From the NCBI GenBank assembly GCA_016930435.1, contig JAFGGQ010000165.1:1-51963 (forward strand): a stretch of 51,963 nt of DNA, in the 5' to 3' direction. The position numbers were made by a program, and so were the translations under genes. Below the pieces are notes generated by a model. That model did no database searches, was not told the origin of the DNA, and saw nothing but the letters and a program-made list of their open reading frames with translations. This stretch comes from a bacterium. Lineage in GTDB: Bacteria > UBP14 > UBA6098 > JAFGQG01. The number at the start of each line of letters is the position of its first letter. Position 1 is the first letter of the stretch. Shown here piece after piece: positions 26,658-35,459 of this stretch.

Positions 26658-29420
26658 TCAGAAAAGTGTTTCAGGCAGGATAATACGTGGACGTCTGACT
26701 CCCACCCGAAGCTGTGTGGTGCCATCTAACAGGGCTAATTTTCCCTGGTGTTGTTTCAGTATGCTTAGCATTTCAAAATTTATCTCCCGGTTACCAAAGC
26801 CTTCGAGGGCAACCACGGTAAAGGGGGGTTGTTTTTTCCAGAAATGTCTTAAGTGAGCGCTTCCCATAATCAAACCTGCTGGATTCTTTTCCTGTAGTTG
26901 ATAAAGCATCTCTCTGCTTAGATTGGGTGCTACCAGGATACACCCCGGCTGAGCATCATCGAAACGCAATTCCCCGGCAGTTTCTCCCCCATTGCCCCAG
27001 GCACCTTTTAGTATTATTCCGCGGTTAGAAACGCTGCAACCAAGGGTACTTACTTTATCAACAATGCCAGGCAACCAGGCCCTTACCTCTAATTCCTCGA
27101 GCAGTGGCAATATGGTGATGATCCCTTCTTTCGGGTCAATTGCCTTTACTGCCCCCCGGACCGGTGATTTACAGAACTTCACCTCATTTACATCCATTTT
27201 GGATGCCAGCAATTGCCCTTTATCCACAACATCCCCCACCTGGCACTTCAGATAGGGCTTCAGATAAACTGCCTTTATGCCTAATACCTTAGCTGTATCT
27301 ACCAGATATTTCTCCTGAGCGTGTTCTGCCGTTTCCCGCACAATAATAGTCCCATTAGAGAGAATTTTTTCCAGCTTGCCTTCTACAGGCGACCGGAATT
27401 TCTTCCCGAACAGTGTTTTTTCACGTGCGATAATTTCCTCATTTTTAATATGATCCCCTTCTTTTTTCAGTAGTACTTCCCGGATATCCTGGGGATGGAT
27501 ACCCAGTGTTTCAGCAACATTCAGGAAAAATGGGCGGAGAAAAGCCCTTTTGCATTTGGCTACTAATGTTTGGGGATCGACTTTCTGTCCTACCCTAACG
27601 AAAACATCACCGGGAATGGCCAGTTCACGGGGGAGGGTAATGGCGCCCCGGTAAATTCGGCTTTCCTCCTTAAGTTTAATTACCGGTTCGGGTAAACTAT
27701 AATGATCGTGAACGAGTTTGGTGGTTTTGACCTTGCAGGGCCTTCCCCGTGCATCAACGATAAACCCCAAAAGGGAATCCTCTATCTCAATCGTGCCGTC
27801 CATGACCTTAACCACTCCGGATTTCAATCTGACTTTAAAATTCCCTTGCCGGGGAGGCTTGATAAATATTAGTTCTCCCAGGGTAACCTGGGACGGGAGA
27901 TCGAATTTTTCTTCTGCCGGGGCTAACTTTAGTACCAATTCGCCGGGATGGGCAGGGCCCTTGACCCCCAGTACAGTTGCCAGTTTGACCAAACCCAGCT
28001 TTTCATATAACTGTTGCGCAAGGTCCGGCGCCAAGCCTGCCAGCACTCCCAAATGCGGGAACATGAATGCGCTATCCACCGCAAGGGCAATCTTGCCAAC
28101 CGGCAAAAGGGCGTCAAGAAGCATCATTGCGGCTACTTCACGGGGGGAATGGGAGAGAGTGCCTCCACTGCCAATAACCAGATCATACCCATCTAAAAAT
28201 AAAGAGACTGAATTTTCCGGTTTGAAAACATCTGAGATATTCCGTCCCGGTTTATGTTTTCCCCGGGCGACCGTTACGGAGGAACCCCCCAAAACGGTGA
28301 GATGGTCTTTAACGGCTTCCCGAATGGCAATGGTGCCCACAGCTTGTTCTATTCGTAAATCCTTTAAATTACCGGGCAAAGCAGTGGGATTCAAGTACTT
28401 GTTGCCAATGCGGTCGAATAATTCCTCCTCCGATATTGCGAACTGGAGCAGCTCCTTTATGGGTTCTATACCGGCACGTCTGACCACATTGAGGATGCTG
28501 TAACTCATTCCCAAATTAGCGCTGACCGTGCGGAATACCTTTCCTTTTTCAGCGGTAAATACATCGGTAGTCGCCCCTCCTATATCGATAACCATGATCT
28601 TTTGGTTACTGTCCCGGGTAACAAGTGCCAACAGACGGCTAACCGCTGCCGGGGTAGGGATAACCGGTTGCTGAACCCATTGAACGATCTGATTATATCC
28701 TGGGGCATGTGACATCACATGATCGATGAACAATTCATGTATCTTTTCCCGGGCTGGGCCCAGGTTCTCCACCGAGTCAGATGGCCGGATATTGGGAACA
28801 TTAAAATAAAGATATTTGCCGGCAAGGGTCTTTTCAACAAGCTTCCGGGCTTCCTGGTTTCCAGCGTAGATAAGGGGAAGCTGGGCTTTGGGGTTAAGTT
28901 TGGGATGCAATTCCGCCTGGCTCAGTATCTCGGCCAGGAACACCGGTCCTGAGAGCGCTCCGCCCTCAAAACCCCCGGAAAGCAGAATCATATCCGGCCG
29001 CAAGGCCTTCAAAGATTCTATTTGCTGGTAGGGAGTGCGGTCATCATCCAGCGAGATGATGTCCAGAAGAATGGCTCCTGCGCCTAACGCTACACGCTCT
29101 GCGCTGCGCGCAGTCAAGTGGCTTATAAGCCCGTTAACCACCATTGCCAGACCCCCTCCCGCACTGGAAGTGGAGAGATACACCCCACTCGGCCGGCCAT
29201 TCTCAAAAAGCGGCAACCCCGTTTCCCGCCCTAATCCCGAAAAGGTTTCTCGAACACCAACCGTCACATCCTCGTAAGGCCTCTCCACAGTAGTGGGACT
29301 CTCCATCCGCCGATAGCCCCAACGATCATCCTTCTGGAACAGAATCGCTTTTGTCGTGGTGCTTCCGATGTCCGTAATAAAATAATACCTGGGTTGGTCC
29401 TTTGCTCGAGCCATCTTCAT
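26658..29420 (-). CDS. Enlarged GlmL/MutL-like ASKHA-fold ATPase with barrel-sandwich modules
   Basis: The first half resembles GlmL/MutL, a protein of the actin/Hsp70 fold found with adenosylcobalamin glutamate mutase. Phosphate motifs are TDIGSTTTK near residue 17 and VIDIGGATTDVF near 278. At 920 residues it is about twice the usual length. Residues about 600-770 contain three copies of a biotinyl/lipoyl-like turn (RVGQKVDPQTLVA, KEGDHIKNEEIIA, QVGDVVDKGQLLA). Two of them are followed by SPVEG or SPVRG. These are barrel-sandwich hybrid-type motifs without a carrier lysine. The C-terminus has a GAWGNGGETAGEL segment. No mutase genes are visible in the window. I chose the ATG at 29420; a TTG three bases earlier is possible. 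Confidence 0.8.
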   Translation of the reverse strand: MKMARAKDQPRYYFITDIGSTTTKAILFQKDDRWGYRRMESPTTVERPYEDVTVGVRETFSGLGRETGLPLFENGRPSGVYLSTSSAGGGLAMVVNGLISHLTARSAERVALGAGAILLDIISLDDDRTPYQQIESLKALRPDMILLSGGFEGGALSGPVFLAEILSQAELHPKLNPKAQLPLIYAGNQEARKLVEKTLAGKYLYFNVPNIRPSDSVENLGPAREKIHELFIDHVMSHAPGYNQIVQWVQQPVIPTPAAVSRLLALVTRDSNQKIMVIDIGGATTDVFTAEKGKVFRTVSANLGMSYSILNVVRRAGIEPIKELLQFAISEEELFDRIGNKYLNPTALPGNLKDLRIEQAVGTIAIREAVKDHLTVLGGSSVTVARGKHKPGRNISDVFKPENSVSLFLDGYDLVIGSGGTLSHSPREVAAMMLLDALLPVGKIALAVDSAFMFPHLGVLAGLAPDLAQQLYEKLGLVKLATVLGVKGPAHPGELVLKLAPAEEKFDLPSQVTLGELIFIKPPRQGNFKVRLKSGVVKVMDGTIEIEDSLLGFIVDARGRPCKVKTTKLVHDHYSLPEPVIKLKEESRIYRGAITLPRELAIPGDVFVRVGQKVDPQTLVAKCKRAFLRPFFLNVAETLGIHPQDIREVLLKKEGDHIKNEEIIAREKTLFGKKFRSPVEGKLEKILSNGTIIVRETAEHAQEKYLVDTAKVLGIKAVYLKPYLKCQVGDVVDKGQLLASKMDVNEVKFCKSPVRGAVKAIDPKEGIITILPLLEELEVRAWLPGIVDKVSTLGCSVSNRGIILKGAWGNGGETAGELRFDDAQPGCILVAPNLSREMLYQLQEKNPAGLIMGSAHLRHFWKKQPPFTVVALEGFGNREINFEMLSILKQHQGKLALLDGTTQLRVGVRRPRIILPETLF

Positions 29421-29455
29421 CAATGTATTCGATATATCTTTATAAACGTGCTAAC

Positions 29456-29483
29456 AATATAGTTAAATCTACTTTGTTGGCAA
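29456..29483 (-). promoter_or_regulatory. Promoter of the glmL-like gene
   Basis: On the minus strand TTGCCA (29478-29483) and TATATT (29456-29461) are exactly 16 bp apart, the same geometry as other promoters here. Transcription would start near 29449, about 29 bases before the ATG. Confidence 0.5.
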
Positions 29484-29538
29484 TGACTTTATGAACTACG
29501 TATGCTAAGCACCCTGTTCTATCTTGATATGTTGTTCA

Positions 29539-30015
29539 CTATTCCCTTATCTCCTGGTCCACATAAGGATAGATATAAAACACCACTCCCAGGGCGCAGA
29601 TCATACCGTTAACGGTACGCCACAGGTTTCCGGTGTTCCAGAGTTTCAGAGCCTGTCCGGAACCATCGATGGACATTGGCAGTACCATCAGTAAAAATAC
29701 CCAGAAGGGAAGTACGCGGCTGATTTTTTTCCGGAAAAGTGCGTAGAAATATCCTCCCAGAACCATACCCAGATAGATACCGGTACACCTTGCGCAAACC
29801 GGCAATTGCTTTCCGAACAGGAAATAGGACCGCACAGACTCCTGGTGACAGGAAGGTTTAAATAATAAATAGAGAAAGGGTGATAATATTGAACCCCAAG
29901 CGCTCAACAGCGGGGTTAGAAATACCAGGAGCAGTATCAGGCCGAAAACTCCATTTATGAGTAATAACCAGTGCTTTCTGAAAAAATTTACGGTTCGGTT
30001 CTTTGACGATTCCAT
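29539..30015 (-). CDS. DUF2085 family membrane protein
   Basis: The 158-residue protein has four or so membrane helices and the two DUF2085 marks: CHQESVRSYFLFG and CARCTGIYLG. The His and paired Cys suggest a metal or redox site near the membrane face; the family's role is unknown. The start ATG lies 29 bp from the end of the protease gene upstream on the same strand, so it probably shares its transcript. Confidence 0.88.
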   Translation of the reverse strand: MESSKNRTVNFFRKHWLLLINGVFGLILLLVFLTPLLSAWGSILSPFLYLLFKPSCHQESVRSYFLFGKQLPVCARCTGIYLGMVLGGYFYALFRKKISRVLPFWVFLLMVLPMSIDGSGQALKLWNTGNLWRTVNGMICALGVVFYIYPYVDQEIRE

Positions 30016-30044
30016 TCATCGATTATGGGTATTAATTATTCGGT

Positions 30045-32120
30045 TCAATTTTTAATCAATGCAATTTTTTCTTCCCGGTGGTAGCCTCTATATTGGGCGG
30101 AAACGATATAAATACCGTTTCCAAGGTATTTCCCGGAAGTATTTTGAGAGTTCCAGATGTAAGGATTATTAAGGTTCAAATCAACGTTTTTTTCAAAAAT
30201 CAGTTCCCCGGCGGTATTCCATATAAACAGGCTGAGATGATCATCAAAAATAGTATCGCAACTATCCTGATAAACCCCCACTGTTAAAGAATCACTGAAG
30301 GGATTAGGAAAGATATAGATTTTATGGTCCTGTATTCTATCGACAACGATAGTGGAGTCACGTACCATACTTGTATCACACATGGCTGGATGAATGAGTA
30401 TTTTCTGTGTTCCTTCCAGGCTAACTTTTTGGGTATCCGGCACATAACCTGGCAGGTCAAATACAAAGTCATAATCTCCGGCATAAGGGGTTGCCAGAAT
30501 GAACCTGCCCCTCTGGTCGGTATGGATGATTCCGGAGGTATCCTGATTATGGTAAATGATGAGTACATCATTCAGAGGGAGGTGAGAGAGTGAATCGGTA
30601 ACCTGGCCATATAAGGCGCCCCAGAGACCGGATGCGGCCATGGCATGGGGCCGTCCCCATCCGTAATCATTATCGGGATCGTAGTACTGGTCGGCGGTGA
30701 TCTGCAGGGTTTCCAGTAATGCCATTGCCGTAAGGGTATCATGGTCAAATGATGCTTGCAGTACCAAAGCTGCTGTTCCGGCTAACAACGGGGTTGCCAT
30801 GGAAGTGCCATTATTGGTTTCTATTTCCCGGCTTCCGGCGGGGGATGCACAATAGACCGCTATTCCCGGTGCTGTCAAATTTGGTTTGATGCGTCCGTCG
30901 GCAGTGGGGCCAGGGGAGGAAAAATAAGCATAGCCACCATCATTGTTGAGAGCACCTACTCCCATTACGCTGTCGCCATCCGAGGGAGCGATCAGATAAT
31001 GCCAGCTGGAGTTTCGTTCATTGCCAGATGCGGTTATAACCAGAACATTCCGGGACGCAGCAATGTCCGCTGCTATGGTGGTCAATGCCGTATTGCCATC
31101 CATATCCTGGTATGAGTACCCGGAATCATCATCGGAAATGCTATAACCCAGCGAGGTTGAGACTATATCCACTCCCAGGCTTTCGGCGACTTCCAGGGCT
31201 TTGATATAGCGGTCTTCCTCCTGCCAAACCGTTTCGGCAGCCACCGATTCGGTTTTGAAGAGGTAGTAATCGGCCAGATAAGCGGGTCCCACTATGGCTC
31301 CGGGCAGAAAACCGCCAAGCGAGGAAAGTACATTTGTGCCATGTGAATGCTGGTGCTGAGGTTCTCCCTCCTGGTTCTCAACTACGGAGTCACCCTGTAT
31401 AAAGTCCCAGGCGTAGATCACTCTTAGGCTATCGAATGCATTGTGAGGCAGCCAGAATCCGGTATCGAATACCCCTATCCTTACGCCCTGTCCTTTAAGG
31501 TTATAGGGGGGCTGGTGTGCGGGTGGAACACCCAGACTGTTAAGGTGGGGCAGGGAAAAGCCGTAAAACGGATCCTCGTCTTTTGATTTGTAAATTGATC
31601 TGGAGTCGCTGGAAAGGGGCAACCGGGCCCTGCGGGTAGTAAGCGGTCTGATTTCGTGAACAAACGGTAATTCCCTGATACCGGGCAAAACGGAAACCGG
31701 TATCTGGAAGGATGCCCCGTTAAGCCATCGGGACGTGCAGCGATGCCGGGCACCCAGCGATTCGATCCGGCTTATATACTCGGGGATAACGGGAAAATCA
31801 TAAAAGTCAAGTGTACCATTTTCTGTTCTACGCCGCCTTAATCTTGCCTGTTCGGAAATATATTCCCATGATTTTACTTTTTTGTCAAGATATTCCCGCT
31901 CGCTGAAAATGCCCTTGTCCGTGAAGAATACCCATACTTTCAGAATTTCTCCGGGGTCATCCGGTGGCTCGAAGGAGATTACTTTTTTTAGAGGGTTGCG
32001 AAACAAGACTATTTCCTTGCCCTGGTCGTAAATCACCAAATTATCCGGTTCTGTTTGGCCTGCAGCCAGTCCTGTCAATATGGCAAGGAGTAGTATAATT
32101 ATAAGCTTTGAGTAAGACAT
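30045..32120 (-). CDS. Subtilisin-like serine protease with C-terminal secretion-sorting domain
   Basis: From the ATG at 32120 the protein has 691 residues. A signal peptide (SKLIIILLLAILTGLAAG) precedes a proregion rich in Arg pairs (RLRRRRTENG). The S8 catalytic domain carries Asp219 (VFDTG), His260 (HSHGT) and Ser440 (GTSMATP), with the oxyanion Asn in ASGN. A carboxypeptidase-regulatory-like domain (about 500-570) and a C-terminal type IX sorting-like domain follow (FPNPFSDSLTVGV, then an Ig-like tail ending ALIKN). It should be exported to the cell surface. The ATG is 5 bases past the tsaE stop; the frame also has a GTG at 32132 overlapping tsaE, which would displace the signal peptide. 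Confidence 0.93.
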   Translation of the reverse strand: MSYSKLIIILLLAILTGLAAGQTEPDNLVIYDQGKEIVLFRNPLKKVISFEPPDDPGEILKVWVFFTDKGIFSEREYLDKKVKSWEYISEQARLRRRRTENGTLDFYDFPVIPEYISRIESLGARHRCTSRWLNGASFQIPVSVLPGIRELPFVHEIRPLTTRRARLPLSSDSRSIYKSKDEDPFYGFSLPHLNSLGVPPAHQPPYNLKGQGVRIGVFDTGFWLPHNAFDSLRVIYAWDFIQGDSVVENQEGEPQHQHSHGTNVLSSLGGFLPGAIVGPAYLADYYLFKTESVAAETVWQEEDRYIKALEVAESLGVDIVSTSLGYSISDDDSGYSYQDMDGNTALTTIAADIAASRNVLVITASGNERNSSWHYLIAPSDGDSVMGVGALNNDGGYAYFSSPGPTADGRIKPNLTAPGIAVYCASPAGSREIETNNGTSMATPLLAGTAALVLQASFDHDTLTAMALLETLQITADQYYDPDNDYGWGRPHAMAASGLWGALYGQVTDSLSHLPLNDVLIIYHNQDTSGIIHTDQRGRFILATPYAGDYDFVFDLPGYVPDTQKVSLEGTQKILIHPAMCDTSMVRDSTIVVDRIQDHKIYIFPNPFSDSLTVGVYQDSCDTIFDDHLSLFIWNTAGELIFEKNVDLNLNNPYIWNSQNTSGKYLGNGIYIVSAQYRGYHREEKIALIKN

Positions 32121-32125
32121 AATAT

Positions 32126-32572
32126 TTAACACCTGTCAATATTATTTAGGATTCTTATCTTTCGTTGGTCCCGGTGCAGCATTTCCAGATAGACCTCGAT
32201 CCGCCTTGGAGGCAGAAGGTTTCCGGCGCGGTCTGCCCATTCTATCAGGGTGATTCCGTCCCCGTAATAGTATTCTTCCAATCCTAACTCTTCCAGTTCC
32301 TTAAGGGAATTGATGCGGTAAAGGTCTATATGATAGACGGGGAATTTTCCGAGGTACTGGTTAATGATAACGAAAGTTGGGCTGGAGGGGGCTTCGGTAT
32401 TGAGTGCCGAACAGATCCCCTGCACGAAGGTAGTTTTCCCCGCACCCAGTTCGCCATAAAGGGCAATTATTGTTTTGGGTTTTAAAAGTTCGGCCAGCTC
32501 TGCTGCTATTTGCCGAGTTTCTTCGGGACTCCCGGAGATCAGCTCTCGTTCTATCAAGGTATCGGTTTTCAT
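32126..32572 (-). CDS. tsaE: tRNA threonylcarbamoyladenosine synthesis ATPase TsaE
   Basis: The 148-residue P-loop ATPase helps form threonylcarbamoyl-adenosine at position 37 of ANN-decoding tRNAs, with TsaB and TsaD (not in the window). It has Walker A GELGAGKTTFVQGI at about 40-53, SSPTFVIINQY and HIDLYRI. Length and motif order are normal. It starts 15 bp after the porX stop. I recall porX next to tsaE in Bacteroidetes genomes, which would make this an inherited pairing. Confidence 0.96.
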   Translation of the reverse strand: MKTDTLIERELISGSPEETRQIAAELAELLKPKTIIALYGELGAGKTTFVQGICSALNTEAPSSPTFVIINQYLGKFPVYHIDLYRINSLKELEELGLEEYYYGDGITLIEWADRAGNLLPPRRIEVYLEMLHRDQRKIRILNNIDRC

Positions 32573-32587
32573 TTATAAATATTCGTT

Positions 32588-34159
32588 TTAGCTTTTTGCT
32601 CCCTTTGGGGTCATCCTGATAACCGGGATGATCATCTCTTCCAGTGAAATTCCACCGTGTATGATGCTATTTTTATATTCCTGTTCGTACTTGCTGAAAT
32701 TAGATGGGTAAACGAAGAAGTAATCTTCTTTTGCAATAATATAAGTAGTGGACATTGAGAAGTCGGGCAGCTTGAACTCCTTAGGTTCCCGGATAATAAG
32801 TGCGTCCTTGGGTTCGGCATTAAGGTTACTGCCGTATTTATACCGGAGTGAAGATGATGTTCCCTTTCCCCCATAAGCCCTGGTTCCTCTTTGGCCCAGC
32901 ACACTGCCATGGTCGGTGGTCATCACGATCTCCAGATCGTCTCGCCGGGATAGCATCTTCAGGACTTCGAAGAAGGGCGAGTTATTGAACCATGCTTTCA
33001 TGATGTTCCGGTAAGCCCGATCGTCCGGCGAGATTTCCTGGATGACATCGGAATTCACCCGGGAATGAGCCAGTATATCCAGGAAATTGATGACCACCGA
33101 GGTTTGGGGGGCGGCGGAATAGGACTGCAGGTGCTTGAGCAAAAATTCCCCCTCCTGGGGATCCAGGATCTTGATATACTTTGTAGAACCCTCTACCGCA
33201 AATCCATTCCGTTCAAGTTGCTTGTCCAGTAATTGATGCTCGTAGCGGTTACGGCTCTGGGGGTCGGTAAAGGCATTGCTCCAGAGGTCCGGGTACTTCC
33301 GGGCCAACTCGGATGGGAATAAACCACTGAAAATAGCATTGCGGGAGAATGGAGTTGCCGTGGGAAGTAGGGAATAATAAAGATCGCGGTTGATATCATA
33401 ATAAGGATTAAGAAAGGGTTCAACGCTTAACCACTGATCCAGGCGCATACAGTCCACGACAATAAGAAAGGCTTTTTTCCCTTTCCGCATGATCGGGAGA
33501 AGGTATTTATCTACCAAATCGTTAGAAATGGTCGGTCTTTCCTTACTATAAAGCCACTTCAGGTAGTTCCCCTCAATATACTTCCCGAATTCAACGTTAC
33601 ATTCGCGGATAAAATCCCGATGGGATTCTATCAGACCAATCCCCGGATGTTCATCGAAAATAACATTCCATTCCGACAACCAATTTGCCAGATCGTACCA
33701 TTCCTCCGGTTCTGAAATGCTCTGCAAACCCATGAGATATTTACGGTATTCAGTGGTGTATTTCCTGGTTAGCTCGCCTTCTACGATAGTCCGCTGGTCG
33801 AATATCTTCTTCAGTGAGAGCAATATCTGGTTGGGATTGACCGGTTTAATGAGGTAGTCGGTGATTTCCCGGCCAATGGCTTCGTTCATCAAACCCTCTT
33901 CTTCGCTCTTAGTGATCATAATAATAGGGATATACGAATCTATCTTGCGCATTTCCTCAAGTGTAGTCAGACCGTCAAGCCCGGGCATCATTTCGTCAAG
34001 CAGGACTACATCATAGTTATTCTTCTCCAGCATTGCAAGGGCATCCCGGCCGTTGGAAGCGGGGGTTACCTGATAGCCCTTCTCCTCTAAAAAATAGATA
34101 TGGGGTTTCAGCTGAACGATCTCGTCATCGATCCATAGTATCCTTTTAAGCGTTTTCAT
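32588..34159 (-). CDS. porX: PorX-type response regulator with PglZ (alkaline phosphatase-like) domain
   Basis: The 523-residue protein has an N-terminal receiver domain (WIDDE, phospho-acceptor Asp55 in VVLLDEMMPGLDG, Lys in LIKPVNPNQ). A C-terminal PglZ domain of the alkaline phosphatase superfamily follows. Likely metal or nucleophile positions are Asp236 (VVDCMR), Thr267 or Thr269 (PTATPFSRNA), Asp361/His365 (DILAHSR) and Asp416/His417 (TTDHGS). PorX controls the type IX secretion system in Porphyromonas gingivalis. The ATG at 34159 has a GGAGGAG site and overlaps the kinase gene by 14 bp; an in-frame GTG at 34180 is unlikely. Confidence 0.93.
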   Translation of the reverse strand: MKTLKRILWIDDEIVQLKPHIYFLEEKGYQVTPASNGRDALAMLEKNNYDVVLLDEMMPGLDGLTTLEEMRKIDSYIPIIMITKSEEEGLMNEAIGREITDYLIKPVNPNQILLSLKKIFDQRTIVEGELTRKYTTEYRKYLMGLQSISEPEEWYDLANWLSEWNVIFDEHPGIGLIESHRDFIRECNVEFGKYIEGNYLKWLYSKERPTISNDLVDKYLLPIMRKGKKAFLIVVDCMRLDQWLSVEPFLNPYYDINRDLYYSLLPTATPFSRNAIFSGLFPSELARKYPDLWSNAFTDPQSRNRYEHQLLDKQLERNGFAVEGSTKYIKILDPQEGEFLLKHLQSYSAAPQTSVVINFLDILAHSRVNSDVIQEISPDDRAYRNIMKAWFNNSPFFEVLKMLSRRDDLEIVMTTDHGSVLGQRGTRAYGGKGTSSSLRYKYGSNLNAEPKDALIIREPKEFKLPDFSMSTTYIIAKEDYFFVYPSNFSKYEQEYKNSIIHGGISLEEMIIPVIRMTPKGAKS

Positions 34160-35456
34160 TTTTATTCTCCTCCAATTCACTTATGGGAAGTGAAATAACA
34201 AAAGTTGTCTTCTCATTGGGCTTGCTTTCCAAAAGATGAAGCTTCCCGTCATGATGTTGTTCGACAATTCTTTTGGCCAGGGAAAGTCCCAATCCCCAAC
34301 CCCTTTTCTTGGTCGTATATCCGGGCGAGAATATATCCTTCTGATATCGGGAGGAGATACCCTTGCCATTATCCTTCACAATGAAACATACGTTCTTTCC
34401 TTCCAGGTCTAATCGGGTTGATACTGATATTTCCCCGTTTTCGGGATCCACAGATTCAATGGAATTTTTGATCAGGTTTTCCAATGCCCACCGGAGCAAT
34501 TGTGCGTTACCCTTAACCATGGGCACCGGGTCGTATGACTCGGTAAGTTTAACATTTGCCTTCAGGGATGGTAGCCGTCCCCTTAAATATCGCACCACTT
34601 CACGGGCAATATTCGCCGGATCCACAGGATTGAGTTCCGGCGTGGAGCCGATCTTTCCGAAACGAACTACAATGCGGTTCAACACCTCTATATCATTGCT
34701 CATTTCCTCCAGGATATTATTCGGGGACAGGGATGAATAAGTTTTCTCAACTGCTTCGGCATCCTGTTGCCGGGCAAGGGTTTCCAGCTTTTGAATCCGT
34801 TCCTGGAGCAGTTCCATCCAACCCAGCAAGGAACTCAGCGGGGTTCCAAGTTGATGCGCAGTTTCACGGGCCATGCCAAACCAGATGTTCTGCTGCTCGT
34901 AAGATTTTAAGCGGCCGTAAAGAATGAAGCCGAAGATCAGAAAGATCACTACTAATACGATCTCAATAACAGGCAGTATCCTCATCCATTTTATAAAACG
35001 GGACTCCCCGAAGTAGATATACCCCAGGATCTCATTCGTTTCTCCAAGGTATATGGGTACAGGCTTGTTTTTCTTCTTGATGGAATCGATCTCTTTCTGC
35101 AGCTTTCGATCCATATCGCCGGGTGGGCTGTGATAATCTGCGGATAGGTTTCTCCAGGCCTGAACGTTGCCCTCAACATTGGTAAAAACCATGGGAAAAT
35201 CGCATTTCTGTATCACTTCCTCGAAGATGATATTGAGCTGTTCCCCTCCTCCCGACTGGGTCACAGCAAGTGCCCACAACCGTGCGTAAACGTTCACTAC
35301 CCGCTTGTTGTATTCAAGGATCTGCTCCCGGATCTCCCGGGTATAATAGAAGAAAAAAACCACCAGCAGTAGTATTCCCAAAAAAAGCAATATTTTATAA
35401 GTGATGGAAAACTTTTTGAAAACAACGCGGCTGCGATCCCTGAATCTTTTAGTCAT
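34146..35456 (-). CDS. Membrane sensor histidine kinase, probable PorX partner
   Basis: The 436-residue kinase has two membrane helices (about 17-38 and 157-181) around a periplasmic sensor of about 115 residues. The HisKA-like domain has His201 in ETAHQLGTPLSSLLGW, an H-box variant I associate with Bacteroidetes kinases. N, G1 (DNGKGIS) and G2 (GWGLGLSLAKRIVEQH) boxes are intact. The gene overlaps porX by 14 bp, so it is the natural partner of PorX and may correspond to PorY, though similarity to PorY itself was not tested. It begins 3 bp after serS ends. Confidence 0.93.
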   Translation of the reverse strand: MTKRFRDRSRVVFKKFSITYKILLFLGILLLVVFFFYYTREIREQILEYNKRVVNVYARLWALAVTQSGGGEQLNIIFEEVIQKCDFPMVFTNVEGNVQAWRNLSADYHSPPGDMDRKLQKEIDSIKKKNKPVPIYLGETNEILGYIYFGESRFIKWMRILPVIEIVLVVIFLIFGFILYGRLKSYEQQNIWFGMARETAHQLGTPLSSLLGWMELLQERIQKLETLARQQDAEAVEKTYSSLSPNNILEEMSNDIEVLNRIVVRFGKIGSTPELNPVDPANIAREVVRYLRGRLPSLKANVKLTESYDPVPMVKGNAQLLRWALENLIKNSIESVDPENGEISVSTRLDLEGKNVCFIVKDNGKGISSRYQKDIFSPGYTTKKRGWGLGLSLAKRIVEQHHDGKLHLLESKPNEKTTFVISLPISELEENKNENA

Positions 35457-35459
35457 TTT

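Noticed and set aside
27425-27445. A sequence resembling parS (TTTTTCACGTGCGATA) inside the glmL-like gene
   Set aside because: Four mismatches to TGTTTCACGTGAAACA, lies in coding sequence far from parAB; chance is likely.
32588-34159. PglZ domain as a sign of a BREX phage-defence system
   Set aside because: The domain is fused to a receiver with tsaE and a kinase beside it, which is the PorX arrangement; no other BREX gene is present.
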